A DNA stretch of 64,000 bases from Symbiodinium kawagutii. Lineage: Eukaryota > Sar > Dinophyceae > Suessiales > Symbiodiniaceae. The first letter of the stretch is position 1. Each line of letters opens with the position of its first letter. The stretch lies in assembly GCA_009767595.1 (NCBI GenBank), contig VSDK01027748.1:389012-453011 (forward strand), in the 5' to 3' direction. Both the position numbers and the translations under genes were made by a program. The notes below the pieces were generated by a model. It was given only the letters and a program-made list of their open reading frames with translations. It was not told the origin of the DNA and searched no databases. Below are positions 35,192 to 47,404 of this stretch, piece by piece.

Positions 35192-36794
35192 TTCAACAAC
35201 TTGTTGGGAACGTGTTTGGCTGTTGATTATAAGGAATTGCCACAGGAACGATAACGGAACTCAGCGGTCTGGCTGCGTCAAAAGGTGGAGTTTCAATACT
35301 TCTGACATGGACACAGCACCAAAAGTTAACTTAAACTGCCCACCGCAGTGCAAGGATGCCTGTATGCTGTCTCAAATTGTGCCGCGATGCGAATGAGATG
35401 TCAAGAAACACAGGCTGAGAAGACCATGTTTACTTCTGACCATTGCTACTTAAACACAGATACGCCTGGCGGATTGCGAAGCCATTGTGAAACTCGGTCC
35501 TTTTCAGTGAGCTTGTGAAATTCGGTGGGCAGTGCACCTGCCTGGGCAATAGTGGCAGTTTCGTTGGGAGGTATCACACTTGATCAATCGGCATCTGCTG
35601 GTCCTGTTCTTCCTTGTTTGGTACCGTTTTTCTACATACATGTATATATATATATATTTATATATTATACATATATCTATATCTATCTAATCATCTATCT
35701 AAGTATGTAACATACATATCAATCACTGATAATACAATGAATGTTGATGTCTGTGTGGATGATCCACAGGCATGCCATGCCATGGACCCAGGTCTTCGCA
35801 AAGCTCCAGCAGCAGCTTGGACCCCCAACTCCTGCTGGGAACCTGAGACGCGAGGTAGCAACACATGAGATCAAGACTGTCCATGGATGCCTATGTTGTC
35901 CTATTCTTATCCTGTATTCAATCTGAATAATTCAGAACAACCAATTGAAGATATATCAAGATAAGATATACCTGGGTACAAATATAGCTATGATTTGTAT
36001 AAAACATGAATGCTGGAATTATACAACATATTAAATTCATCACATATAAAGTATACATGTCATTGTATACCTATAGAATTCCATAGATTTCTTCAGCTCT
36101 GGAAGTCACCGGCAACGCTTCACCAGCTAAGCCATGGACCCAGAGGCTGCACCTCGCAAGTCCCTGGCATCTCAACAGTTGGTGCTGGTTAAGGGAGGAT
36201 GGGGTTGACCGGGTTATAGTATGATGTGGATGGATGTGGTACTGGTAGTGCTTCTGACTATCTTGTGATTAATTAATATTGATCAATGGACATGTAGTGC
36301 CTATGACTTATGACCAATGGACATTCGTGTTGAGGTTGATAGCGATGCTTAGGGATATGGTGAAAAGGATGATCTGATGATGATAATGCAAAGGATGACT
36401 GTGCCGATGTTGATCAGGATCGCCATACGATGGTCCTTGAAGCATCCAACAACATGCTTGTGTACTCCATTTGGCTGACGTAGAGGGTACCCCCATTGGA
36501 TGTTGCATGTTACCCCCATGAGAGGGTACCCCCATTAGGCTGGCCCAGGGGAGCACAACAATGTATGGACAAGACATGACAAAACTTTCCAAATTGCATT
36601 GACTGCGAGAGGGCTGACCTTGCCTGCAGTGAACATCACAATATCTGTGGGCCTAGTTATGCACAAAGTACAGTAGGAAACATTTCAAAACAGAAATACA
36701 CTTGTGAATCAAGTAAAATGAAGGATGTATTCTAGCATCCGTGCTGTGTTTCTTGTGGCGGCGAAACTACTCCTTCTTCACTCTACACTCCCCA

Positions 36795-37196
36795 TCAAAC
36801 AAGCCTGTGTTGCTGGTTTGCGGCGGCTGGATTTTGCATTGCTGGCATCGGTTGTTGCCCAACCATTGCTCCAGCTGGTTGTTGCATGCCCATCATGGGT
36901 TGTTGCATGCCCATCATGGGTTGTTGCATGCCCATCATGGGCTGCTGCATCCCCATCATAGGCTGCTGCATCCCCATCATAGGCTGCTGCATGCCCATCA
37001 TAGGTTGTTGCATGCCCATCATTGGCTGTTGCATGCCTGGCATTTGTTGCATTTGCATACCAGGCATGGATTGCATCCCCGGCATAGGTTGCATGCCACC
37101 CGGGTTTGCGACAACACCACCAGGTGGCACTCCACCACCTTGTGGACCTGCGGGTGCTCCAGCAGATGTTCCCCCGGAATTCCCACCGCGTTTTCG
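36795..37196 (-). CDS. Met/Gln/Pro/Gly-rich low-complexity protein (3' exon)
   Basis: The frame opens after an acceptor TGCCTACAG|CGA and reads 133 codons to a stop at 36795. It begins Arg/Gly/Ser-rich (RKRGGNSGG), passes through Gly/Pro repeats and MPGMQ motifs, and then has seven tandem heptapeptides MQQPMMG encoded by 21-bp units. The units differ only at third positions (CAA/CAG, CCC/CCT, GGC/GGG), so the peptide is conserved while the DNA drifts. In the opposite frame the same changes swap Met and Ile. That supports minus-strand coding. Such prion-like Met/Gln repeats occur in RNA-binding and condensate proteins; the actual function is unknown. Upstream exons were not found. A second minus frame at 37285-37019 is open but less convincing. 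Confidence 0.65.
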   Translation of the reverse strand, partial: RKRGGNSGGTSAGAPAGPQGGGVPPGGVVANPGGMQPMPGMQSMPGMQMQQMPGMQQPMMGMQQPMMGMQQPMMGMQQPMMGMQQPMMGMQQPMMGMQQPMMGMQQPAGAMVGQQPMPAMQNPAAANQQHRLV

Positions 37197-38050
37197 CTGT
37201 AGGCATCGTTCCAGCCTTGGAAGCGGCGACGAGAAGATTGAGGTGTTTGCTTTTGGGGGCCTTCGGGTAGGTAGGTCTTCTTCATTTAGATCCCTTTTTC
37301 ATGACCGAAACAGCACAACTCTCCACCGAATTCTGGTGTTTTGTGGCGATTCTTTTCAAACGTTCTCGATGATTGCCTGGGAGAGGAATCTAAAGAAATG
37401 CTGTGGGAGTCTTGTGATAAGCATACGCATCGCAGCTGGCCACCAGTCCCTTCACTGGCCATAAGCCAAGACTAGAGTCCTGTGAATCAAAAAAGTCCCA
37501 GCTTTCCTCTAGTCTTCTTAACCACAAGGGTACTATCCATCATGGGTCGTGAGATGTTGGTCCCAACCATGTGACCGTTGGCTGTCTTAGGAGTCCTTTA
37601 GAAGTCCTTGCGGAGTTGAGATTCAAACGCCTCCTCCACAGTCTTGTCCTTTGGCACAAAGCGCGGCTCTACGACAACAAAAGCGACAACAGAAATGACT
37701 CAATCTGTGTGATAGGTTTGATTGATTGATGGATTTTGCTGGTATGAAGCTAATAAATGATGGTATATGATTGTATGTCTATATATGAATTATTCTATGT
37801 TTAATTCATTGATGGTAACTAAGTTACTGGTACTCATGTATCATTCTCAACACGTGTTCTATGAATACATGCTCCGCATACTGTCCATTGCTAGTAGAAC
37901 ACGTTGCAATCCCCGAGAAATATTCAGTGAGCGCAATCTGCTGGCGTCCTCTGGATTCAAATGCAAGGCCTCTTGGTAACAAGCCTCTGGTCACGGCGGA
38001 GGACAACAATTTGTATCAGCACAGCTGCCAGATTGCATTTCTGCATTAGA

Positions 38051-38205
38051 TCAACAATCTGGCAGCATCCAACCTGCTTTCACAAACAAAACGCCTCGTT
38101 TGGCACATTTTTTTCTAGGCATTGGCGAGTCGGGCCACAGAAATCCAAAGTGATGCGAATCGCGTGTCTCCGACAGTCGGGCGAAGGGAATCTGAAAGAC
38201 ATTTA
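38051..38205 (-). CDS. Candidate exon
   Basis: After ATGTCTTTCAG|ATTCCC the frame reads ARLSETRDSHHFGFLWPDSP and then a basic PRKKCAKRGVLF. It lies downstream of 38560-38830 on the same strand and could belong to the same gene. Confidence 0.35.
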
Positions 38206-38499
38206 TGTTGGATACTGATAAATGATGACAAATCACGGTGATCAATTTAAGAGGAGTCGATGAATCGTTGTGATCAATTTAAGGGGAGTCATGGGGAGTC
38301 ATGCACTTATTTCTGGAAAATCAAGATTGCGGGCCAAATGGAGAAAATGCAGACAGACATTAGCGGCCAGCAGATTGTGGCATTTTGGGTCTGACCATCA
38401 TGAGAGGATACGTTTGCACTACACCAATCATCCAATACCAACCTGAACAAATTGTTTGAATCTGAGCATCAGCAATTTGATTCTGACAACAGCGATCTA

Positions 38500-38830
38500 T
38501 CACTCTCTCTTGGTACATTGCATTTTAGCTGCTTCATTGCGGGGAATCCCTTCGCATCATCAGCCAGAAATTTCAAATGAAAACGGGACAAAAGAGCCCG
38601 GGGCTTCACCAGGCAGCCATGGATGACTCCGTTCTCCGTTTTGAACGCACCCAACTCCGCCCAACTCTCTGGAACCAATGAAACTGCATCCTACAGATTG
38701 ACATACAGAAGGTCCGTCCAAAGCGAAAGAAGTCCTGCCTAAATGCGTTGCAAGTCGAAGCAAGTTTGAGGCCAAGTAAATTCCCTTGGCATCGAATTTC
38801 TCCTGATAGACATGCTGATCAGAGTCATCT
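38500..38830 (-). pseudogene. Glycosyltransferase-like fragment with a frameshift (tentative)
   Basis: A first frame reads DDSDQHVYQEKFDAKGIYLA and ends RTSFALDGPSVCQSVG. A second frame, shifted by one base, reads LVPESWAELGAFKTENGVIH and continues for about 30 residues. Spliced, the pieces would need a 16-bp intron, which is implausible, so a single-base indel is more likely. The order DSDQ ... LD..S..Q ... VIHG resembles the acidic metal-binding and His-Gly motifs of procollagen-lysine-type glycosyltransferases, matched by eye only. It may be a decayed or retroposed copy, or an assembly error. Confidence 0.4.
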
Positions 38831-40452
38831 GTCTACACTGCCAGAGGTCGGAGTTCGACATTGCAACGTAGAGAAAGGGCAAGAACATTGCGCAGCGTCA
38901 TAGAGGTCAATTCAATCCCAAGTATCTGAACCTCATGGCCTGAATCTTAACCAGTTCGGCCAGCTGCGAAACCCATGCAGCTGCGCTGTATACATATTAG
39001 ATACCTCTACCTGCTGACAGTGATGGATGCTGCTCCATTCAAGATACAATTGCACAAATTACATATCATCACTAGTCAACAATACAGCATACCGTCAGCA
39101 TACCGTCAGCATACCAGGTCAAAGCCTGAAACTGGCTGCGCTTCGAAGTTACACCAGGAAGCCAGTTCAAAAATCATAAATTCCAAATCCAAATAGATCT
39201 TAAAGTCAGCACCAGTAGGTGAAAGATGGTGAACGTCTACGTTGACTCCACTGGTCAAGTGGTTTTGCAATTAATTTGTGAATCTTTATGGTCTTTGAAC
39301 TTTGAACCCCTGAAAAATGCGTGCTTTTTGCAACCCCTAGATTCACACGGCACAACTTGCCCTTGCTCTTGAAAGCCGTCAGCATGCGACCAAAACAAGC
39401 CTTTGGAGATCAGCTGAAAATGACCGAGACAAAGCATGTCTCGGGTCAACCAGCCTCCCCATAGTCAGCCCAGAAACTTGAAAGCTGTCACAACAAGAAC
39501 GTGATCAGCAAAGGACGCAGTTGACTTTCAATGTTCCATGAGACCGAAAACAACCATCTGATACCATCTGAAACATTTAATCGCCAACATGCCCGAACAA
39601 TATGAGTTGACACCTTTGAACCTTTGCTAAACATTCAAGAATACAAAGATAGCAGAATCTTTTGCTCCAGTCGATAGTTAGCATTACCAGTTCCCATCAA
39701 TCTGGTGGAAATTTGGCTGGCCTTGACATTACCAAGGGCAACTGCGACACTTTACGCCCATTTCTTTGTAGCCCAAAGCACATCCGACATCATCGGATGT
39801 GCTTGAATTTCACAGCCTTGGGCTGGATGAAGCATTGGTGAAGCATTGCCGAATTCGTTTTAATTAGTCACCTGTGACTCGATTTCCACAAATTTCAAAC
39901 CTGAAAATGATTCCAACGCACAAGAATTGACCAAGAACTCGGCTTCGGTTACTGCTCCCGTGCATCAAGGGACTTCAATCTATCCGAGAGATGATCTAAG
40001 AGGTGGTCATCCGTGGTATCCACTATGGTTTGGTTAGCATCACCACTCACGGTTGGTTATCCCCATATCTCCATGATTATTCAATTTCTCATGGTTGCTT
40101 TGTTCGCAATTGTGGTGAATTAAAAATGCGAGCCCGTATACCCACCCACCATAATGGGGCCAAGATCAAACTGTTGATAAACCCCTAAATCAGATGGTAG
40201 ATCAACAGCTATATTTATTGTCAAACTGGCGGTGGTTCAGATTGCTGGTCCCGACTGGTTCCTTTTCCATTCACAGAAATCTCACAGGATCAGGTGATAT
40301 CAGGTCGTGCACGAAGAGGTCAGTCCGACCCCGTTGGGGGATCAGCAGATTGCCTGTGGCAGAGGCGGGGTCACAGCTACCCTCAAATCAACCGGATTTA
40401 CATTCGATCTGACACAAATAGATCCACTCAAATCAACCCATCGATCTTCCGA

Positions 40453-40469
40453 NNNNNNNNNNNNNNNNN
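40453..40469. other. Assembly gap (17 N)
   Basis: Seventeen Ns are flanked by ATCGATCTTCCGA on the left and CATCGAACTTCCGATCT on the right. Confidence 0.95.
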
Positions 40470-40514
40470 CATCGAACTTCCGATCTGGTTTTTATTGTGC
40501 TACCCTAAGCACAG

Positions 40515-40635
40515 TCCAACCTTCAAGCTCTGTCAACGGGTGTCACGGAGAGCTTGTCGAGCATCCGTTCTGCACTCCTGTGGCTGCGCACTATGCCGTA
40601 TGAGATGGAGAGGCCCACCATCTCGGAGAGATTGT
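40515..40635 (+). CDS. Candidate exon
   Basis: After CAACCTTCAAG| the frame reads GVTESLSSIRSALLWLRTMP and then YEMERPTISERL with about 70% G/C third positions, ending near GAGATT|GTGAAC. Function unknown. Confidence 0.4.
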
Positions 40636-41059
40636 GAACAAAGGAAGCAAAACAATGGAACCATATCGAAACAAAGGTTGTTGTGGGTGGCAAAGTTGAA
40701 GAGGTCAACTAATAATAGATATTCATTGTGTTCAGTAACCACAGGACGTGGATGCATTATCCAAAATAATGAAACAATATGAAACATCATTGTATTGTCA
40801 ACCAGTGTCATCTTGCAGCTTCGAGCTCATCACTCCTGTAATGCCTCAAACTCTCAACGTCTCAGCCCATCTCAGCTTGTCTTGGCAATGCTGGAGGCAG
40901 TGTGGTTTCATCAGTCGCATCAATCCCGGAACCTTGGCATAGCCCGATGGCCCCAAGACTTAGCTAAGATCAGCCTTGAAGGACCATTGCAGCAACATGT
41001 CCAACCGTTTGCTCGAGCCACAATCTTGTTGAGTGCAATGATTAACATCCTGAAACATT

Positions 41060-41258
41060 GAGAGCACTTCTTCCAGGTCATCTCGAAGCAACCAGTCTCA
41101 GCTTCAGGTTGGGATCTTTCAGCTTCAGCGTCTCCAGCGTCTCCTAGCAATGGAGGCACACCCGGGGAGGCTGGATTTGGATGTCCGGCAGCCTTCAAAC
41201 AGTCCTGGCAAAGTTGCACCCTTGCCAGAGCCTTTGCCTGGTGACCCGTTGAGGACAA
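41060..41258 (-). CDS. Candidate exon, acidic/Cys-containing
   Basis: The frame reads AKALARVQLCQDCLKAAGHP, an acidic DAGDAEAERSQPEAETG run, and MTWKKCSQCF, with two CxxC pairs. It lies on the same strand downstream of the CxxC exon at 42116-41883 and of a short coding-like segment near 41570-41500, so all may belong to one gene. A plus-strand frame overlaps. Confidence 0.4.
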
Positions 41259-41882
41259 AGTCAATAATCTACAATGAAGAAAGGCGGTGCTCAAGCGACT
41301 ACAGAAAAGTATCTAAACTAAAGAGTGCAAAGAAAGCAATCGTCCAAATATTTCCAAACTCTCCCCGAAAAAGTAGGACGTTCAAATCCTCCTTTGATTA
41401 CATGTTGTTTTGAAAAGAATCTCGGTGTTTAGATGATGTTTGGGTCCCATGCATGGCATTATGCACTCCTTTTTGCTTTCCCTGCCGAGGGAGCGAACCT
41501 GGTGCCTCCATTGAGTTTGTCCCCGCAGCAGAGCTCAAGGTTTGAATTTCCATGTCCTCAGGGGCTGACATGGGAAGAAATGACCCCAGCAATTGGCACA
41601 AGAGGTGATCAAAATTGAAAGCAAAAAACGTATGTGTGTATATGCATATATATATATATACATATTCATTTGTGTTTATTTATTTACTTATTCACATGGA
41701 TCTTCATGGCTCTTTGGCTTCTGGCAAAAAATGTTGGATTTTGTTGAGTCGTGCACACTTGGCAAGTGTTGCGGGACAATCATGGAGAATTTGGCGCGTT
41801 GGGCACTGAACTCCGTGGCAAGACTTCCCTTCCGAGTTCCACTTTGATCCCAAGGGCCAAGCTGAATGCCTCCAAGACTCAC

Positions 41883-42116
41883 CGCCACATCCAGGGCACG
41901 GAAAAGGCTCGCCTTCGCGCACCTGGGAGTCAGAATTTCTGCGTCAGAACCCATGGGTGACACAGTGTGCCTATCAATTTGATCCATGACCAAGTCAGAC
42001 CAAGTTTCCTCCGTGCTCTGGCACAGGAAGCATATTACGTAGCGACTCCTGCCAGTACCATCCGGTCCGGTACATTGGTTGCACACGTGCCTCGGATCAA
42101 ACTCTTTTGGGGCTCG
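41883..42116 (-). CDS. Internal exon with a CxxC-x13-CxxC motif
   Basis: The exon runs from ATTGGCACTAGCTAG| to a consensus donor GATGTGGCG|GTGAGT and is exactly 78 codons. It contains PRHVCNQCTGPDG and YVICFLCQST, giving Cys pairs at residues 12/15 and 29/32, a plausible zinc knuckle, followed by an acidic helix (EETWSDLVMDQIDRH). The zinc family cannot be named. A different frame inside the exon contains a CPGCGG sequence, but its codon pattern is no better and it would ignore the donor. Confidence 0.55.
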
Positions 42117-42149
42117 CTAGCTAGTGCCAATCTGAGCTCTCAAATTAAA

Positions 42150-42310
42150 TAGACAAATTCTATAGAAAAGTAGTGTTTTTCATACAGATACCATTTAAAC
42201 ATAGAAAAGTAGTGTTTTTCATACAGATACCATTTTTCATACAAATACCATTTGAACATACGCATACTATAGAAAAGTAGTGTTTTTCATACAGATGCCA
42301 TTTAAACATG
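42150..42310. repeat. ~44-bp tandem repeat (TAGAAAAGTAGTGTTTTTCATACAG...)
   Basis: Three full copies and one partial copy of TATAGAAAAGTAGTGTTTTT-CATACAGATACCATTTAAACA with small deletions. Confidence 0.9.
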
Positions 42311-43581
42311 AACATATCAAATGTCAAAAATATATGTTCGATTTTGTCCCATTTTGTTCCACAAAGAGAGAAGTATCGACGATGATGCAGGGGTGACCCT
42401 ATCGCTTTTTGTTGGCTTGTCCACTGAGCAGCCCGTTTGCAAAACAGGAACAACTTCCTTTGCTTCCCTGTTGGTTGTGCCGAGTTGCACATTCGTTGGA
42501 AAGAGCGCCTTTTTTTCGCAGCATTTAAAGCACTGCATGGTGCACAGCTAAATGTGAAGATTCAACTGCGACAAATGACAAACGAGAGACACACCTTCAA
42601 CAACAAATGTCTTTGTATTTCCTTTCATGATTTGTCTTTGTATTTCCTTTCATGATTCCTCACATTTTCATGAACTTCTGCTCCGTTTTCCTATTTTGAG
42701 CCGGAAAGGAAATGTGACACCAAAGTTCAAAGGACTGCTTGTTTGACGAATGGTCATGCGGTGCGGCGACGAGAAAAGGAGTAGTAATCATTATAGAACT
42801 AGGTGAGCCCATCAACTATCAATGTCATAACACACTTGATACGTTCGTTCTTGCCCAGATACCATGATAAGATGATTTTCACCCTCCAGTGACTGCAAAC
42901 CTCTCAAGGGTATGTTCCAAAACAGCTCCAGCCCAACGGAGCGAAGAATCTGCCATGCAGATATGCTATCTTGAAAATTCATGGACTTAAGCAGCGGGAC
43001 TCCTCTATCAACCGACCTCCTCGGTGGTACAACTAGGCAATCAATCCCTCAACAGCTGCTTTCTGTGAGCGGTGAATGGATATCCATCAATGAGGAGGCA
43101 CCCCAATTCTGCACAAATCACGATTCTGATGGGGAAATTACCTGGTATTGAGCACTTTCGAGACCAATTAAGGATGGATTCTGTTGGTTGCTTAGTTGGC
43201 GTTTCTTATCGCGAGTTACAACAGTCGTTAACCAGCTGGTAGAATCAACCAGTACTTTGTCCAATAGTCTTCCCTATTTTGGATATCAACCATGATTTGC
43301 CATTCCATGAACCATGAGCCGTTCTTTACAAAACAGAAATATATCATAAAGAATATATTCATATACGCTGCGTGTGTGTATCCAATATGATGCAATATCT
43401 GTACTGAGTTCTATCATCTATATCATATATGCCTATATAGATATGGATAATATTCATATATATATATACTATTTACAATACTTATCTGTAATATGTAGTA
43501 TATAACTATATAACTGCATATACTAGGATCATTTCAATGCAAAGCGTAGACCATCAAACGCTGTCAGCCCCAGCCTCCGCG

Positions 43582-43746
43582 TCAGTGACTCTGTTCAGCT
43601 GAAACATGGCATGCCCACGACCTCGGTGTCGGATCAGGGCCCCAACTGGGAAGGCACTCAGCATGGACCTGTTCATTCGGTTCTTCAGGAGAGCTTTCGA
43701 GGGCTGACTCCAAATTCTTCAGGCGCAGTCTCTCTTCCAAAACAAG
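43582..43746 (-). CDS. Candidate terminal exon, helical
   Basis: After TGATAG|CTT the frame reads LEERLRLKNLESALESSPEE and then a Trp/Pro-rich LPSWGPDPTPRSW to TGA (54 codons). The first part looks like a short coiled coil. The plus-strand frame here is also open. Confidence 0.4.
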   Translation of the reverse strand, partial: LVLEERLRLKNLESALESSPEEPNEQVHAECLPSWGPDPTPRSWACHVSAEQSH

Positions 43747-44151
43747 CTATCATTATCTTCATGATTCTTCATGTGTCTTCATTTTTCCAAATCTCTCATG
43801 ATTCCCGAACAAGATCTCCGCCCTTCTCCGCCCACGGGTGTGAGCCCAATGCTTGCTGAAAGGCAATGCTACAATAGGTAGTTCACCTACTTGGAGTCAG
43901 CAAGACAGGTTCCGGGTCGAATCTATAGAGCTTGCAGAGTTTGCTGTAAACAAAAAACTGGCGGAAATTATGACGAAAACTACAAGTGTTCAAGGAACAC
44001 TACAAGAATAACAGCTCCTTGAAATAGCTTCGATGTTTGAATGTTAATACAATGTAAACATGCCAGTTTGCAGGCATGAAACCCAGTATCGGCATGCCAT
44101 AGCCATGCCACTTTGTTTTGTGCTTAAGGTATGTGGTCTCTGTGATGGTTT

Positions 44152-44406
44152 CTAGTCAAACCATTGGCCACGTGGGGCAAAGGGGAACCTTGCCATCTGG
44201 GAGACCGCACGAACATGGCTCTTGTACCAATCTGGCCGCAATTGACAGCATTTGTCCTGAGCTTTCATGACTGTTTCCTGGTTGGCTTGTCTTGGCTTTA
44301 CGCATGCAACATTGAAGAAAGAGAATGAAACACCCTTTGGAGCCACGCCAAAAGAAAATGATGGCACTAAATGATGAACTTTGTCGACGCCCTTGTGTTT
44401 CTTCAC
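44152..44406 (-). CDS. Candidate 3' exon
   Basis: The frame from ATG at 44406 reads 84 codons to TAG (KVHHLVPSFSFGVAPKGVSF, then CCQLRPDWYKSHVRAVSQMA). Immediately upstream another minus frame (44609-44403, RNRSLEYFTMTCSPLTMWER) ends at CCGCCAG|TGAAG, so either a splice site or a one- or two-base frameshift joins them. Confidence 0.4.
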   Translation of the reverse strand: MKKHKGVDKVHHLVPSFSFGVAPKGVSFSFFNVACVKPRQANQETVMKAQDKCCQLRPDWYKSHVRAVSQMARFPFAPRGQWFD

Positions 44407-45390
44407 TGGCGGACTGATTTGTCAATCTTGCGATGCCCGAGAATGCTGAAACATAATGGTTGGCAATTCCCTCTTTCCCACATTGTCAACGGAGAACATG
44501 TCATGGTGAAATATTCCAGTGATCGGTTTCTTCTAGGTGTTGCTTGTTGCAGGTCAAAAGCTCTTTTCGGTTGGTTACATGGCTGAACCATCGTGGTTAG
44601 GACAATCACTAATTACAGAAAATTTCAAAAAACAAACGGATGGTCTTTGCCGTTCTGAAGTTGGTCATTGGTTGATTTATTGTGGTTGACTATTGTGGTT
44701 GATTTTTGTGGTTGATTATTGTGGTTGTTGCTCATGTTTCTTATGACTTATTGTCCATCTGTGCAAACTATATCCCCATCCCAATCAATCCAGGCAGGGC
44801 TAAGCAGTGACCCATCCACAAGTTCCACTGAGCTTTCCCACCGCATCAGCCAGCGCCTCGACGTATCGACCCAGCGCAGCTAAGGTGCCTGAAGCTAGGA
44901 GCATTAAGAAATGGACCTGCTAAGCGTTGATTAAGCATCGGCTAAGTGTTGGCGAAGCGTTGGTTAAGCATTGGCTAACAAGTTAAGTTGGGCTATAACA
45001 CAGGGTTATAACACATGGTTATAGCAGGTTAAATTCAACAAATGGCTACACATGACAAGTTGATTCTCAGTTGGCGAATCACATACGATGCTTGCAGCAG
45101 GGTACAGAAAATGCGTTTAGCAAAAGGCTACATATGTTGCACTGGACATTGGTAACGCCCCTGTAGCCGAAACTATCTCAAAATCATCCACGTTTAGCTG
45201 CGTGTTTAGCCAAAAAAGTAAAACAAATCAAAAACAAACATCAGAGTCCAAATCGCAAATAAAAATATATAACATATCGTAACATATCATATAATTAACT
45301 ACATATAGTTGATATATTACATATATTATTTATATGATAAACATATCATTTATATATAAATATATAAATGTATATGATACAAATCACCAC

Positions 45391-45744
45391 CTGGGATTTG
45401 GCTCTGGGCCTTGGGACCTCGCCTGAACGGTTAGAGCGCAGCAAGGCGCTGTCCGGATCCGCCAGGATGGCCTGGCACAGCCACCCTTGGAAGTCCCACA
45501 GCCGCACCCAGCCCCCACCATGGCACCGCCCCACCTGGGAGTAATAGTCGTAAGCTTCTTGATACCTGGCATCTGAAGAAACATCTGATGCAACATCTGA
45601 AGCAACTTCTGGTGAAAGTAGACTTGGTCTCGAGACTTGGAGAAACTTCGTGTTTCGGGGAGATGGCAACAAAATGCAAAGAATCGAGGTGGCAACGAGG
45701 ATTCTCACTCGCCTTCCCGCAGCAAAGGAGGAGTTTCCGGCATC
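45391..45744 (-). CDS. Internal exon, possible membrane segment
   Basis: This exon is exactly 118 codons, from GTGCGTTAG|GATGCC to AAATCCCAG|GTGGTG. Its second half has 78% G/C third positions. It contains a hydrophobic segment (RILVATSILCILLPS), a short repeat (EVASDVASDVSSDA), an aromatic stretch (YQEAYDYYSQVGRCHGGGWV) and then WLCQAILADPDSALLRSN. The hydrophobic segment could be a signal anchor. No family was recognised. Neighbouring frames exist on this strand but lack the codon bias. Confidence 0.6.
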
Positions 45745-45815
45745 CTAACGCACGAGTCACGGCCGCCGTGTGATGTGCCAACATTGGAAACAAGAATTGC
45801 CAACATCTGTTGTGT

Positions 45816-46208
45816 GGAATGGCGATGGAACTAAGCTCTGAATATTTTCAATCAAAAAAACTGATTGAAGAAAGCACTGTTCAATGGTATGCATTCAATA
45901 AACACTTTTTGGAAAGACTCAAATTGTTGCAGCTTCACATTTTTCCACACTGGACCTATTCTGACTTGTCCCAGCGACGGCTCACATGTGCCGCACAGCA
46001 TCAATGGATTCCCCATGGTTCAAACGCTGCGCTGTGTTCCTGTTTCATTAGTGCTCTATGGAACTCAGGTCCGGGAATGTCCTTGGCGGGTGTAGCCAAA
46101 GCGTTGCACGTTGGCCTTGACAAGAACAAGACTGCTGAGAGCCTCTGCGTACCATCTGAAACCCATCACCTACTGCATGTGCACGTTTTCAATCACCTAC
46201 CATGCTGA
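45816..46208 (+). CDS. Candidate ORF, 130 codons
   Basis: The ATG-initiated frame (SSEYFQSKKLIEESTVQWYA, then SLAGVAKALHVGLDKNKTAE) is one of the longest Met-started frames of complex sequence. Third positions are not strongly biased and splice sites are unclear. Confidence 0.3.
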   Translation, partial: GMAMELSSEYFQSKKLIEESTVQWYAFNKHFLERLKLLQLHIFPHWTYSDLSQRRLTCAAQHQWIPHGSNAALCSCFISALWNSGPGMSLAGVAKALHVGLDKNKTAESLCVPSETHHLLHVHVFNHLPC

Positions 46209-47404
46209 GAACGTTGCACAGGGCAAATCCGGGGTATTGTGAAATCATTGCGCAAATGAAAACACAGATTTGTACACTGTGCAAATGAAGACTTACACGT
46301 CTGAATTGCACGTCGCGACTTACAGGTCTGATTTGAAACCAAGTTGGTGAGAGTGATACACCGGAGCTAGTTTCAAGCAACACATTCCCAAACCCTGGGC
46401 CCCGAAACGCATCTGCCATGCCACACGATGGCCAGCACTGCTATAATGTGTGCTGTGTTGACTCGCAAATCTGAAGGTGGACATTCTTGCGATTCAGAGC
46501 ACTTTACTTGAAACTTCACGAATCGGAATATTGAAATGCTCTCAATCCATGTGGGCATAGAGAGAACTTGGGAGTGCAAACAACCAACGAATCAACTGCA
46601 GTTGAGTCTGTTGTAAAACTGTTCCTCTGCCGCGAACGCTTGAACCGAGGACGTTGAATCACACTATAGGCTCAAAAAAATGTCGCAAACACTTCCGCTT
46701 TGCAATAAGATTGTTCAGTGAAAACACTCAGACTTCTAGATCTCACAGTGAGGCCAGGAATCTGTGGATAGTCCCGCACTCAGTCAGTGGACGAAATTAA
46801 AAAATACAACATCACAAGGTACACTACTTCCGTATCCCATGGAGTATGCAGGTGAATTTCGAGGCCATCATCACTTTGGTCTTCAACTTTCACCAAGAAA
46901 CATGTGCATAACTTATCTTTTGGCAATTTGCCTGCTTTTTCAGCCTACTCCATGCATTTTGGCATAAATCATCCACAGCCCTTCGACAGTCTCTGGTCTC
47001 CCACCTGAATTGACGCCGCTTCTGCTTGTCCCCTGGCATCGTAATCTGAAAGAGCGCATGGTCCGCAGGGATGTGCGGCAGTCAAACTCAACACCTGCAT
47101 AAGAAACCTTGGAATGTGGTTGCTATGCTTTCTTGATGCTTGGAGGTGCCTTGAAATCTTGACCCTTAGAAGACCTGAGGATGCCAATGGTGTGGCCTGG
47201 TCGCCATGGGAGACCTGCCATGGGAGACCTGCCATCGGACTCCTTTATGCACCTCGAAAACACCACCTTCCACTTCTCACCTCCCGAGAAGAAGGAGGTG
47301 CTGGTACTGGCACAGACCAGGCATGCTCCAGGTGCAACTCCTCAATCTTGGGATGATCGTACCTCGCAGAGAGCTCTTTCTCTTCCCTTTCTCTGCTTCC
47401 TTTT

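Noticed and set aside
37861-38049. 62-residue plus-strand ORF (YSVSAICWRPLDSNARPLGN)
   Set aside because: It has no splice or codon-bias support, and the minus strand is equally open.
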